Shown here: positions 1-8,714 of the stretch, piece by piece | Numbering within the stretch: the stretch's first letter is position 1 | Layout of the letters: every line of letters starts with the position of its first letter | Source of the DNA: Candidatus Altimarinota bacterium | Lineage (GTDB): Bacteria > Patescibacteriota > Gracilibacteria > BD1-5 > UBA2023 | Length of the DNA stretch: 10,371 nucleotides | Direction: 5' to 3' | NCBI GenBank assembly: GCA_003488655.1 | Contig: DNKW01000035.1 | Span: 1-10,371 of the forward strand | Made by a program: the position numbers and the translations under genes | The notes under the pieces: generated by a model | What the model was told of the DNA's origin: nothing | Databases searched by the model: none | Seen by the model: the letters and a program-made list of their open reading frames with translations, nothing else

Positions 1-3
1 AAA

Positions 4-78
4 TGGCTCCCCGAATAGGATTCGAACCTATGACCCAACGGTTAACAGCCGTTTGCTCTACCACTGAGCTACCGAGGA
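4..78 (-). tRNA. tRNA-Asn (anticodon GTT)
   Basis: On the minus strand this stretch folds as a 75-nt tRNA. The acceptor arm TCCTCGG pairs with TCGGGGA (two wobble pairs), the discriminator base is G, and CCA is encoded in the DNA. The D-arm has TAGCTCAGTGGTAGAGC and the T-arm has GGTTCGAATCC. The anticodon stem AACGG/CCGTT encloses a loop with GTT, which reads asparagine codons. It lies behind its own promoter and beyond the terminator of the upstream operon. The tRNA-Gly(UCA) needed to read UGA as glycine is not in this window. Confidence 0.97.
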
Positions 79-108
79 ATATACCTTTCCAGAAAAGAAA
101 GCCCGCGT

Positions 109-136
109 ATATTATGGAAAAAGAGGAGAATGTCAA
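109..136 (-). promoter_or_regulatory. Promoter of tRNA-Asn
   Basis: A perfect -35 box TTGACA (complement of 131-136) is followed after 16 bases by TAATAT (complement of 109-114). The predicted transcription start near 102 leaves a leader of about 24 nt before the mature tRNA 5' end at 78. The -35 box overlaps the end of the T-run of the upstream terminator. Confidence 0.7.
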
Positions 137-167
137 AAAAAATTTCAAGAAAATACGTATTTTGAAA
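135..167 (-). terminator. Intrinsic terminator of the 1402-238 operon
   Basis: The 14-base palindrome AAAATACGTATTTT (150-163), flanked by TTTC/GAAA arms with a small bulge, is followed on the minus strand by a run of eight T (complement of 135-142). It lies about 70 bases downstream of the stop codon at 238. The rest of 79-237 holds only this element and the tRNA promoter; no gene was seen there. Confidence 0.6.
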
Positions 168-237
168 GAAACAGAAAAAATACTCATTATTACGAACCCC
201 ATTCACCCTCTTTATAAGAAGTTCAAAACAACAGTGA

Positions 238-933
238 CTATTTAATAGATTGAATGAGAATATCCCTCTTAAAAAACTTTTTCATATATTTTCTATTGAG
301 AGAATTACAACAGTAGGCAAAGGTTTTATCTTCCATCTTCATACTCCGTTCATTCGTCAATGTCGGATCAACAACTCGTATCGTTTGTATGCCATCTTGT
401 TCAATAAATAAGAGATTCGTGATAGAAATATCCTCTCCGATATCATCCTTTCAAATACATACCTTCACGACGAGCTGTCGAAAAATTTTCTGAAAAACAT
501 GGACAGCATTTTCATTCCCCTTTACCCCCTCTTTCGCTACGAGAGAGGCAATCATTCACTCAAGTCCAAAAAAATCGAATGCCCGCCCCGTCTCTGCATA
601 GAGAATCTCATTTTTATTCAAAAAATCATCAAACTGCTCCTGAAGATTCAGAGAATTCTCAAGCATATCGAAAGTAAGAGGCGTATTTATAGGAAGAATC
701 GGTTGAACAATTACATACCCCTTTGAGCTTTTTATATCCCGAATGACTGCCGTCGGCCAGATATACTCTTCAAAATATTTCGTCGCGATTTGCACGTCCT
801 CTGAAATCATCTCAAAGTCGCACAGAAGTCGCCAAATCCATTTTGGTTTTTTAAGAACGTTTCCATCTTTCGTGTCATAGACGACATGACACCCGCCTTC
901 TCAAAGGATGGGAAAATTTTCAGTTGTTTTCAA
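238..933 (-). CDS. Hypothetical protein, possibly a divergent kinase-like fold
   Basis: With UGA read as glycine this is a 231-residue protein ending in TAG. Three UGA codons fall at residues 11, 126 and 161. No family is recognised firmly. Several features suggest a protein-kinase or phosphotransferase-like fold. Residues 10-20 read LGEGGCHVVYD, like a glycine-rich nucleotide loop. VLKKPK (26-31) could supply the N-lobe lysine, and IVQPI near residue 77 resembles a hinge. SITNLLF (170-176) followed by VVDPT (187-191) resembles the catalytic-loop Asn and the metal-binding Asp. A clear HxD motif is missing, so this may be a degenerate kinase or something else. No ATG precedes residue 42 in frame, while the upstream residues look coding, so TTG at 931-933 is the best start; it has ATTCTCT directly before it. 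It lies 25 bases behind the DUF1360-like gene, probably in one operon. Confidence 0.7.
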
Positions 934-958
934 AGAGAATTTTTGAAAAAAAGTAAAA

Positions 959-1402
959 TTATTTTTTGAGTGTCGCTTTTTCCGTGGGACGAATGAGACC
1001 ATTAATAATAACCTGAATAAACGAGGCGAGTCCCGCAATGGCGAGCAAGAGCACAAAAAGCCATCCGAACGAAAAAAGAGTAAAGAGCGCGAGGAGAAAA
1101 AGCGCCGACCATACCCCCGAACACCACGGACAGATGAGAAGTTCAAAGACGGTTCGACCGAAAGGATGGTCTATAGAGCCAAAATACGCCCGGATAAAAT
1201 TGGTAATCTTATCGTAAGTCAAGAGACGGATAAGACGGAATGTCGCAAGAGAGAGGAGGAAAAAATCGAACGGGGCGATTCGGCGTGGAAGTCATCACTC
1301 AATATGGAGCCGAAAAGCAAGTGCCCCAAACAATAGGAGGAAAATGAGAGTAAAAATCCCATTCCATACATCTTCCGCGGTTTTAAAAAATGGTCGACCC
1401 AT
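959..1402 (-). CDS. DUF1360-like membrane protein
   Basis: A 147-residue protein (ATG to TAA) with two consecutive UGA codons read as Gly36-Gly37. Under the standard code only the C-terminal half would appear intact. Hydrophobic segments at about 15-30, 46-57, 98-110 and 113-134 suggest an integral membrane protein. The motif LLICPWCSGVWSAL (CPWC at 91-94), and the FRLIRLLTYDKIT stretch before it, match my memory of DUF1360 proteins such as Bacillus YngL, whose biochemical role is unknown. Its length fits that family. A TTGCGG/TATAAT promoter lies about 20 bases upstream, and TTCACTCT sits one base before the ATG. The kinase-like gene follows after 25 bases. The family call comes from motif recall, not from a search. 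Confidence 0.85.
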
Positions 1403-1403
1403 A

Positions 1404-1411
1404 AGAGTGAA
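1404..1411 (-). promoter_or_regulatory. Possible non-SD start signal of the DUF1360-like gene
   Basis: TTCACTCT lies one base before the ATG at 1402. The identical octamer precedes the ATG at 10202 (two-base gap) and at 10360 (no gap). No purine-rich Shine-Dalgarno sequence is present. Confidence 0.4.
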
Positions 1412-1428
1412 GATAAGGAAACTCCCTA

Positions 1429-1456
1429 ATTATACCCTTTCCCGTACTCCCCGCAA
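1429..1456 (-). promoter_or_regulatory. Promoter of the 1402-238 operon
   Basis: A perfect TATAAT (complement of 1429-1434) lies 16 bases from TTGCGG (complement of 1451-1456). The predicted transcription start near 1422 is about 20 nt before the ATG at 1402, which supports that start. Confidence 0.65.
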
Positions 1457-1532
1457 GTGAAAAGCTCTTGACTTTTTTGGAAATTTGGATTTTTTTAGAT
1501 GGATTGTCAGCCAATGAATCATAAAGTATCTC

Positions 1533-1561
1533 AAAAAAAAACAGACCGATCGGTTGGCCTG
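1533..1561 (-). terminator. Intrinsic terminator of the 140-residue gene
   Basis: On the minus strand CAGGCC pairs with GGTCTG (one G-U pair) around an 8-base loop. Nine T follow at the complement of 1533-1541. It begins 22 bases after the stop of the gene ending at 1584. Confidence 0.7.
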
Positions 1562-1583
1562 AGTTTGTGATAACGTCCTTGTT

Positions 1584-2006
1584 TTATGCCTTTTTTACAC
1601 ATGCTACCAAATCCTTCAGAACTTTTTCTTTGATTGTTTCACGATCCAAGACACTGAATTTCCCGACTTTGTGCAATCTCGATTTTATCCCGAGTCCCGT
1701 TGTAACGAGGTCGATATGGATATTTCCGTATCGTTCATCGGTATGATGGTGCCGAAACATACAATTCACTATTCTTTCCACCCCCTGCTCTTGATCGTCT
1801 ATCCGAACTTTCAGATTATTATTCCCTCAGAGAATAGAGTCTACTATGAAATAGTCTCAGAGATCTTCCTCGATGGCTTTTTCGATGATATCCATGGTTT
1901 TTTGCAATTCCTCCTTGTATTTTCACTGGAACATTACCGTCGAACGAATGGGCTTTAGCGCCGATTCTTTGGATTTTCGTGCATATCTTTCTGAACTGGC
2001 AATCAT
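1584..2006 (-). CDS. Hypothetical protein, 140 residues
   Basis: Reading UGA as glycine (residues 28, 50 and 60) gives a 140-residue protein ending in TAA. No family is recognised. The N-terminal third is charged and helical (ASSERYARKSKES, then KEELQKTMDIIEKAIEEI). The middle holds a polar GGNNN turn and a histidine cluster, FRHHHTDERYGNIHIDLV (residues about 84-101). The C-terminus is lysine-rich and helical. No signal peptide or membrane segment is seen, so a cytoplasmic location is likely. The start at 2006 is chosen because a TTGTCA/TAAAAT promoter predicts a leader of about 16 nt. A later ATG at residue 25 is possible but lacks any start signal. It stands alone, between its own promoter and its own terminator. 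Confidence 0.72.
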
Positions 2007-2028
2007 ATTTCTGTTATAATGTGTAAAA

Positions 2029-2057
2029 ATTTTATAGAGTATATGAAAATATGACAA
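2029..2057 (-). promoter_or_regulatory. Promoter of the 140-residue gene
   Basis: TTGTCA (complement of 2052-2057) and TAAAAT (complement of 2029-2034) are separated by exactly 17 bases. The predicted start near 2022 is about 16 nt before the ATG at 2006. Confidence 0.6.
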
Positions 2058-2084
2058 ATAACGTAATAATATTTGAAGATTTCG

Positions 2085-2118
2085 AAAATAGCTGTCTTAA
2101 ATCAAGACAGCTATTTTT
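2085..2118. terminator. Bidirectional intrinsic terminator
   Basis: A perfect 14-bp stem (AAAATAGCTGTCTT at 2085-2098, matching arm at 2104-2117) encloses a 5-base loop. T-rich sequence follows on the plus strand, and the stem itself ends in T's when read on the minus strand. It lies about 38 bases beyond the stop codon of the 752-residue gene, so it most likely ends that transcript and insulates it from the next promoter. Confidence 0.8.
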
Positions 2119-2155
2119 AATTTAATTCTCATTTGGCATTTCTCAAGAAGTGTAT

Positions 2156-4414
2156 TTAGAGAACTTCTCTTTTTGCTTTTAACATACAATCAAATTCCTT
2201 TTGATTAAAAGTTCCCCCAGGGGTTAGAATTCATTTTTTCCTCAATTGTGCGTCAAATCAGCCTTTTTGATTTACTGTAGTATATAGCCTTTCTTTAAAA
2301 TCAGGAATTGCTGCTTTTGTGCTTTTCGCAGCCATTTTATCTCCCATGTTAAGATCAAATATCTTATCTACCACTCCCAATAAAATAGCCTGTTGTTCTT
2401 CATGGAAACCATTCTGCAGATTAAATTTTGGATATGTTGAATTGCTATCTTGAACAGTAGTAAGAAATTTGCGCATAGACGGAGCTATTGACTTGAGTCC
2501 CATGTCGTAAAAAAAACTGTAGGAATCTATTGTTTTTTTCACCTTTTTTTCAGTCGAGCAAATTTCTTCTTCTCCGTTGATGGATAAGATATACTTACCA
2601 TTTTCTTTTTTTACAAAACAATCCTCATTACCAATAACATCTTTCAAAGGGATATACTTTCCATCTTCATGGAGTGTTGCCAATCTTCCACTTATATCAT
2701 TTTTTTCTGTATGATTTTCATTGACATATTTCTGTTTTTTCTCCATTTCAGGAACAGTAAAGTCCGTCGTTTTTTTCTGCTTCACATCCTCTTTATAGAG
2801 GCTTTCAGCGAAACTGTCGGAATACATTCCGTTTCTCTTCAGTTCTTCCAATTGTTCTCCTGTAATATTCTGTGTTGCCATCACATAATTATCGGCCTTG
2901 TATTCCTCAAATTGAAGATGAGGTTTTAAGTCCCTATATAACTCTGTTGTTGCTAGATTTTTCGCCTCTAAAATCGAGAGTACTTTCTTGAGTACTTTCT
3001 TATCCCCACATATGCTTGCTATACTCACCTCAGAATATCCAATCTGCCTAAGGGTTTCTTTATATGATTTCTCTTTTGAGAGAATATTATCCTTACTTCT
3101 CCCAGCATCAATCGTTCATTTCATTACATTCTCTAGCTTTTGAGGAGTTCAGCTATGATTCATGGTCGCAGCAATCGCCTCACCTGTTGGTCGGTCATAA
3201 AGATGTTTTATATTCTTAATATCCTGTTTATTTTTATCAATCTCTTCTTGTTTATTTATAAACTCCTGGAACCATAAAGGAATTTCCTTCCCGCTTTCTT
3301 TTATATCTTTTATTAATATCTTTTTCTCGTCAGAAGTAATCTCATATATCTTTTTATTTTTTATTCACTCAGGTAAAGTACTTTCTGAAATCTTAAATCA
3401 AAATCATCCGAATGTCTTCCCGATAGTTTTATCTCCGAAGAATTTTTTTTGTTCAGTTTCGAGTTTCTTATTTTTTTTCTCTTTCTCCGAAATTTTCCTT
3501 TTAAAAAATTCTGTAACCATAAAGCCTGTTGGGTTTTTTTCATGAAATTCACGCTCTAACTCCTCAATGAGTTTTTTTACCACATTCTCATAATTCATGG
3601 ACTTCCCTTTTTCATTAAAAAATTCTTTTTTTATTCCGGCCTGTTCTGCTTTATCGAAGATAACGCTTTTAAAAATATGTTCCGTAGCGGATTCAATACC
3701 ACCAACTGTTCCGGAGCGTATCCAGGCGCTCGTTTTTGCCATAAATCCTGAGTTCTTATGAAAAGCATCTCTTATATGTTCAGATCTTTCCATTTTTGCT
3801 CCCCAAAGGACTGAGAGTTCCAATAGTCGCTTAGCTCATCAGCACCTCTGTTCCAAGACCGTTTTATTCAAAAGCCCCTTCGATTTCAAATGAATGAGAT
3901 AATTCTTCATAGCAAGACCATTAATCTCCTCCATAGGAAAGGATTCCGATCGAAGTTGTTTTTCGAATACTTCTATTGATACAAGACCATGTCCATCAGC
4001 ACTATTAAATGTCTGAAGAGTATTTTCGGATATAATTTTTTGCTGAATAGATGTTGCTATATCCGTACTTATATTCACAACCTTACTTTTGGTATATTCT
4101 AATCCTGACTGAAGACTCTCGAGAGCCGTGTTGGATATTGCGAGGGTTTTCTTTCTTTCTCACAAATACGCTTGTTTGATTTCTTGCAAACTCGCGTCGT
4201 GTTTCTGAAAAATCTCTTTGGCTGCATTTGCAAATCGGTTATATTCGACATTGGTAATTTTTCCTTCCAACTTCTTTCCCCAGAGTTTTTGCAAGTCCTT
4301 TTTGAGCATATCCTTAATTTCCACGTCCGTGGTAGAATTATCCTTTATTCCATCCGAACGTATATCAATAGCATCCACCCATTGAGATGCTGTTTGCTTA
4401 GGAATTTCTACCAT
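2156..4414 (-). CDS. Large hypothetical protein (752 residues) with SHOCT-like segments
   Basis: Ten UGA codons read as glycine join several standard-code fragments into one 752-residue protein ending in TAA, with no TAA or TAG inside. No family is recognised. It is charged and mostly helical, with no signal peptide and no clear membrane segment. Four short helix-turn-helix stretches resemble SHOCT domains: 41-70 (LWGKKLEGKITNVEYNRF), 169-201 (HLKSKGLLNKTVLE), 519-546 (LEELKRNGMYSDSFAESLY) and the C-terminal 720-752 (LRKKGIL, then FNQKEFDCMLKAKREVL). A lysine/glutamate-rich stretch (about 300-330) is followed by a glycine- and phenylalanine-rich turn (GGFGF) containing two UGA codons. ATG at 4414 is chosen because the promoter places transcription start near 4442; GTG at 4423 is possible. 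It is divergent from the three-gene operon starting at 4612, whose promoter closely resembles its own. This suggests joint function, but the function is unknown. Confidence 0.85.
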
Positions 4415-4448
4415 ACAAAACACATAAAGAAATATAATTTCGTCTACG

Positions 4449-4483
4449 AGTATAACATATACCCTTTTTTAAAGCAAAAAACC
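4449..4483 (-). promoter_or_regulatory. Promoter of the 752-residue gene (shared element)
   Basis: On the minus strand TTGCTT (complement of 4472-4477) and TATACT (complement of 4449-4454) are 17 bases apart. The start near 4442 leaves a leader of about 27 nt before ATG 4414. Over 35 bases it matches the rightward promoter at 4548-4582 at 25 positions, including the -35 region GGxTTTTTGCTTTAAAA. Confidence 0.72.
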
Positions 4484-4564
4484 AAACATTTTTCAAATAT
4501 ACATTATTACACAAAACTTAAATAGTATGTCAATGCATTATTATATCGGGTTTTTGCTTTAAAA
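4467..4564. repeat. Inverted repeat of the divergent promoters
   Basis: TTTTAAAGCAAAAA (4467-4480) and its exact reverse complement TTTTTGCTTTAAAA (4551-4564) lie 70 bases apart in the intergenic region. Each copy contains the -35 box of the promoter pointing away from the centre. They may also be binding sites for a common regulator. The AT-rich stretch between them contains no gene. Confidence 0.75.
4504..4533 (-). promoter_or_regulatory. Possible second promoter for the 752-residue gene
   Basis: A perfect TTGACA (complement of 4528-4533) is followed after 18 bases by TAATAA (complement of 4504-4509). The spacing is slightly long and the region is AT-rich, so chance is a real possibility. 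Confidence 0.3.
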
Positions 4565-4582
4565 GAGAACAAATGATAAGAT
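4548..4582 (+). promoter_or_regulatory. Promoter of the rightward three-gene operon
   Basis: TTGCTT (4554-4559) and TAAGAT (4577-4582) are separated by 17 bases, within a 35-base element nearly matching the leftward promoter. It overlaps the ATG at 4573 and predicts transcription from about 4589, so that ATG would not be on the transcript. This favours ATG 4612 for the first gene. Confidence 0.68.
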
Positions 4583-4611
4583 ATAAACAATTCTTACTTT
4601 ATCCACACCCT

Positions 4612-4884
4612 ATGTCCCATATAAAACAATATATAGAAAAATCTCTTCTCATCCCTCCAGACAGAAAAGAATGTCTATCGAACGAGGAAGTGCATGGAGC
4701 TATAAAAGACGATGTGCTGTGTTTTATACAAACATACGCTCCCCTGGAACAAGAAATTTTGAGTCAAGTAAACAAAGAGCTCGCGATTCTTAATACACAA
4801 ATTAGAAACTATCTACAAAATAAAGAAACCGAGCTCAGAGAACGGGAAATAAATCAAATGGAACTCGAAATTGCCTATCTTTAG
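4612..4884 (+). CDS. Small helical hypothetical protein, 90 residues
   Basis: This ORF encodes 90 residues and ends in TAG, with no UGA codon. No family is recognised. From about residue 50 on it is strongly helical and probably coiled-coil (LEQEILSQVNKELAILN, then NKETELREREINQMELEIAYL). There is no signal peptide or membrane segment. It is the first gene of a rightward operon, 20 bases before the 1263-residue gene, so a partner or chaperone-like role for the large protein is conceivable but unproven. An in-frame ATG at 4573 would add 13 residues, but it lies between the -35 and -10 boxes of the predicted promoter, so the start at 4612 is preferred. Confidence 0.75.
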   Translation: MSHIKQYIEKSLLIPPDRKECLSNEEVHGAIKDDVLCFIQTYAPLEQEILSQVNKELAILNTQIRNYLQNKETELREREINQMELEIAYL

Positions 4885-4904
4885 ATCCCTATTAAAACAA
4901 AAAT

Positions 4905-7900
4905 ATGCCAAAAGAGCAAAATTCATCCTATGTTATGAATGAAGAAGTCTTTCACTCGGAAAAACAGAGAAATAATCATACCTCTCATGATTCATGAGAA
5001 GTTTTACAATCATTCCAGCATCATGTATCACACCTTGATACGATGATCAAAAAAGTAAATACTCTCGATGAAAATAGTATTAAAAATACGGATACCATCA
5101 GCATTCTCAATACCCTCTTGCAGAAATCCAAACTCTGAGGAAGCAACGGATGAACGGAGAATAAGGCATACTTTAAAAAACACGAAGGCCAGATTGTACT
5201 TGTGCTCAACACGGTTGTTAACGGCAAAAAAATTGATAGTTTCGGGGATATCAATGCAATACTCGCAAATATAGATACGCTTCTCATAAAAAATCCAATC
5301 GATTCAAAAATCTCCCCAGAAAAAAAAGAGATTGCGTCCGGAGAAAAGTTACAGAGAGCCAATAAGCGCCTCGCTCAATACGGGCATCAGATCGAAGAAA
5401 TAAATAATTCTTACCGGGAAAATATCAATGATTGGTTTATGGTACGGGATGCGGTTGTCGAGGCAACATGAGGAGAATCTGGGAAAAAAATATATGGAGA
5501 AAATATACAATCCATCCAAAAAAATATCGAAAAGGATTACAAAGCCCTTTTCGCTTCTTTTGAATGAAAAGAACTCAATGCAGACGATGCTAAAAAACTT
5601 GCTTTTTATAAGAAGCAGACGGGGATCCTTCTCTGAAAAAGATTAGAGGAGGTGCAATCTTTTGCCGGATATCTCATTACAGAGAAAAAACTTGATTCAG
5701 CAAAAAACGCACTCTACGGAGTAAAAGGAATAGGGGTGGGGATAATTGAAGGGTTTACCGAAGGTATAGTTTTCGCTTTTCTTTTTCTAACCAATCCGGA
5801 ATTACGCGATGCGGTATATGTCAGTGTTGAAAATTTTTATGATTATCTCAAAGAGAATTATTCCGATTATGAAAAACTCTGGGGAGATTTTCTCAAAAAA
5901 TTCGAAGAGGGACTTAAGGAAATCCAGGGGCTCCCAGAAAAACAACAGGCGGAAGCGGTTGGAAAAATATTCGGAAATGCCATAGTGGCGATTCTCGGAG
6001 CAAAAGGGATGAATGCCGTCATAAAATCAGGAAAAGCCCGTCTCAAGTTCAAACAACCGGAAACATCGGATCAGAATATAAAATTCAAAGCAACGGGGAA
6101 AACAGAATCCAACAAATCTTTTGCACCAAGAAAACAGCAAAAAAGAGCATCCGAAAAACTAGAGACAAAAACACCGAAAAAAATCGTTACTGCTATTGGG
6201 GAAGTAAAAAATTGGGACGATCTCGAAAGTTTCGTAAACACGATTGATCGTGTACGCTTTAAAGAATGACTTACGGGAAAGAAAATCCAAGAAATCATCA
6301 ATGGAGTACGCGGATGAACGAGAAGTATCAAAGACATTCCTAATTACGGATGAATCCGGGAGGTTGTAGACAAACTCAAAAGAAATGCCGATATTATGCC
6401 AGAGGCTATGGGTATGGAAAAGGTGATGCAGGCAACTGGGAAAATAGTATGAACGGGTATGGAAAAAATCCAAGATACCCTCCCTTTCAAAGAGGCACGA
6501 AAATTTCTCCATAAAAACATCCTTACGGGATATGACTCCATCGATATACATATCACCAAACTTCGAACACTCACAAATGAAACAACCCTACTCTGATTGA
6601 GTGGTCTTGTAAGAATAACCCATTTCAAAAAAATAGAAGAATTAACTATTCAAATCATCGACGATATCAAGACTGTTTCATTCCCCGGGAAAGAATGACT
6701 GTTAAATAAATTAGAAAAACTTAGATCTTCTCTCACGGAAAAGAAAAAGAATACAGAAGAAAAGATAGAACATTACAATAAAGAGTATTTAACAAAGGAG
6801 TGATATCTCACGGAAAAGGAATTTCGCATGCTTCGTTTCGAGGAAGGTTTTGCCATACGGGAAATAGAAAGAAATGGGAAAACATTCTACGAATATCGTG
6901 ATGTAAATGGGAAAAAAGTTTTTGAAGAATACACTTATGCAAGCCATTTTAAGGATGGGCAGGCAGCGGTAACAAAGATAGAAAATGGGAAGGAGGTAAA
7001 TCTAATTATAGACAAGAAATGAAAAGAGTTATCAAAACATACTGATTCCTCATTTACTTCCATTCAACGATTCAAGAATGGTGGACATCGGATATTTAAC
7101 GGGGAAGATTATCAAATAAAATACCCTGATGAACACAAAAGAGATAAGAGTAATTATTATGCTTTTATGACCGAGATTCGTGGTAATATGGTCATTGGAA
7201 TAGATAGAAAAAATACGGTAAAATATATAATTAATCAAGATGGAGAGAGATTTAAAACGCCCTTTCATTTTATCGACGATTTCACCGAAGATGGGGTCGC
7301 AGCAGTAAGAAATAGTCCGAATGGAAAATGGCTCCTCATCGATAAACAAGGAAATGTCCTCAAAAAGGATGGGGGTATTTTGCGGGAAAATATAAACATT
7401 ATCGGCAAAGATAAAAATTGAAATCTTATCGATGGAAATGGGGTATCTCGAACGTCAGCTGAAAAAGAGATTCAAGAAAGAGAGTTTGAAACGGAGGGGT
7501 TTGAGCAAAATCTGCAAGCCATTCATGTACACCAAGAGACTATAAATAACAGAAATAAAGAGGAGGTTGATCCTGAAATGATGGCAAAAAAAAGAAAGGC
7601 AGATTCTATAGTCATTTCAGGAATACTAAAGAAAAACAATATTCAACCACCTGACTCTTTTGTTTTTAGTTATACAGGGAAAGAAGGAATGATTCTCTAT
7701 AACAATCCTCATACGAAAGGAATACAGATAGTGGACCTCAAAAATGGAAGTATATCGAAAGAATCTTTCTCTTATGTACATAGTCCCGATTTCAATAACG
7801 GATTCATACGAGTTTCTCCACTCAATGAGAAGAGTATGTGAGTAATGGATTTTAATGGAAAATATATTATACCCCCAAAGTATCATGATATTCAGATTCT

Positions 7901-8696
7901 TGACGAGAAAAAGAAGCTCTTTGAAGTCTCTGAGATGAGAAAAATTGGAGATAATCTTAATGATGGTACAATTATCGAAAAAAATTTTTCCGATAAGCTT
8001 GAGGAGGGTAATAATATGGTAAAAAGAATAGGACTGATTGATGGGAGAGGAAAAATGGTTATAGAAACAGGTTACACGGAAATAACCCTATTGGATGAAA
8101 AAACAGCACAAGGGTTCATACGATGAGAGAATCTTGAAATTCTCAAGAGATCAAAAAAATATGATACTCATAAAGCTCTTACGGACGTCGCATCGTCTAC
8201 CAATAAAACCGTTGCCATGACCGCCGTATTGATGGCTGAATCCCCTATGGTAATCGAAAATATACGAAAGAGTTCTATCAATATAACCAGAAGCGAAACC
8301 AGTACGGTTATATCGGAACTCAAAAACAATAAATTATCGCTCTCTACGAATAGGATTTCAACGATACGAGATATTCAAACATTTGAAAAGGAAATAGAGA
8401 AGATTGTGCATGAAGAAGTAAATGAGACTGTTCGAGGATATCTGGAGAGAAACGGATTCTCCAAACTCACAAAAGAGGAACGGATAGAAGTTGCAACCCA
8501 TGAAAAGGAAACGAGAAAAAAACTCATCGAAGCAATTCGTCTACAGGTAAAAAGCGAGCAAATACCTTCCAGGAATAGAAAATCCCAAGAAGGAGGAGGT
8601 CTTGTAAATACTCTTGTAAAGAGTCTCCATCCAGAACTTCATAAAGCTCTCGGGGGAGCAGGGGAAATATTGAGAGAGGTGAAAAAAGCAGCTTAA
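4905..8696 (+). CDS. Giant multidomain protein (1263 residues) with WG-type repeats
   Basis: Seventeen UGA codons read as glycine fuse many short standard-code pieces, all in one frame, into a 1263-residue protein ending in TAA. Residues 1-250 are charged and helical with no signal peptide. Residues 272-295 (GVKGIGVGIIEG, then IVFAFLFL) are hydrophobic. Residues 351-375 (AVGKIFGNAIVAILGAKG) resemble the glycine/alanine-rich segments seen before toxin tips in polymorphic toxins, a weak similarity. Residues 376-640 are basic, then helical. Residues about 642-1074 contain diverged WG-type beta repeats, for example DFTEDGVAAV with GKWLLIDKQGNVL (793-817), and SMGVMDFNGKYIIPPKY (around 979). Residues 1075-1263 are helical with a glycine-rich tail. 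WG repeats are generally regarded as binding modules; the role here is unknown. Protein-protein interaction or a toxin-like architecture are possibilities. It is the middle gene of the operon, 18 bases before the next gene. Confidence 0.88.
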
Positions 8697-8714
8697 TTAT
8701 AAATAAAATATTCT

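Noticed and set aside
2051..2125. A 24-codon plus-strand ORF
   Set aside because: It runs through the terminator hairpin and overlaps the promoter of the 140-residue gene, with no start signal. It is probably chance.
4573..4611. Earlier ATG at 4573 for the first gene of the operon
   Set aside because: It lies inside the predicted promoter spacer, upstream of the predicted transcription start. It remains possible if another promoter is used.
5646..5654. GAGGAGGTG as an internal ribosome binding site and start
   Set aside because: It encodes Glu-Glu-Val inside the continuous giant gene, and no other start in the window uses a Shine-Dalgarno sequence.
4905..8696. Reading the interrupted frames as pseudogenes or a decayed region
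   Set aside because: Only TGA interrupts, on both strands, with no frameshift and no TAA or TAG, and the residues between the TGA codons look like normal coding sequence. Decay would produce all three stops and frame changes.
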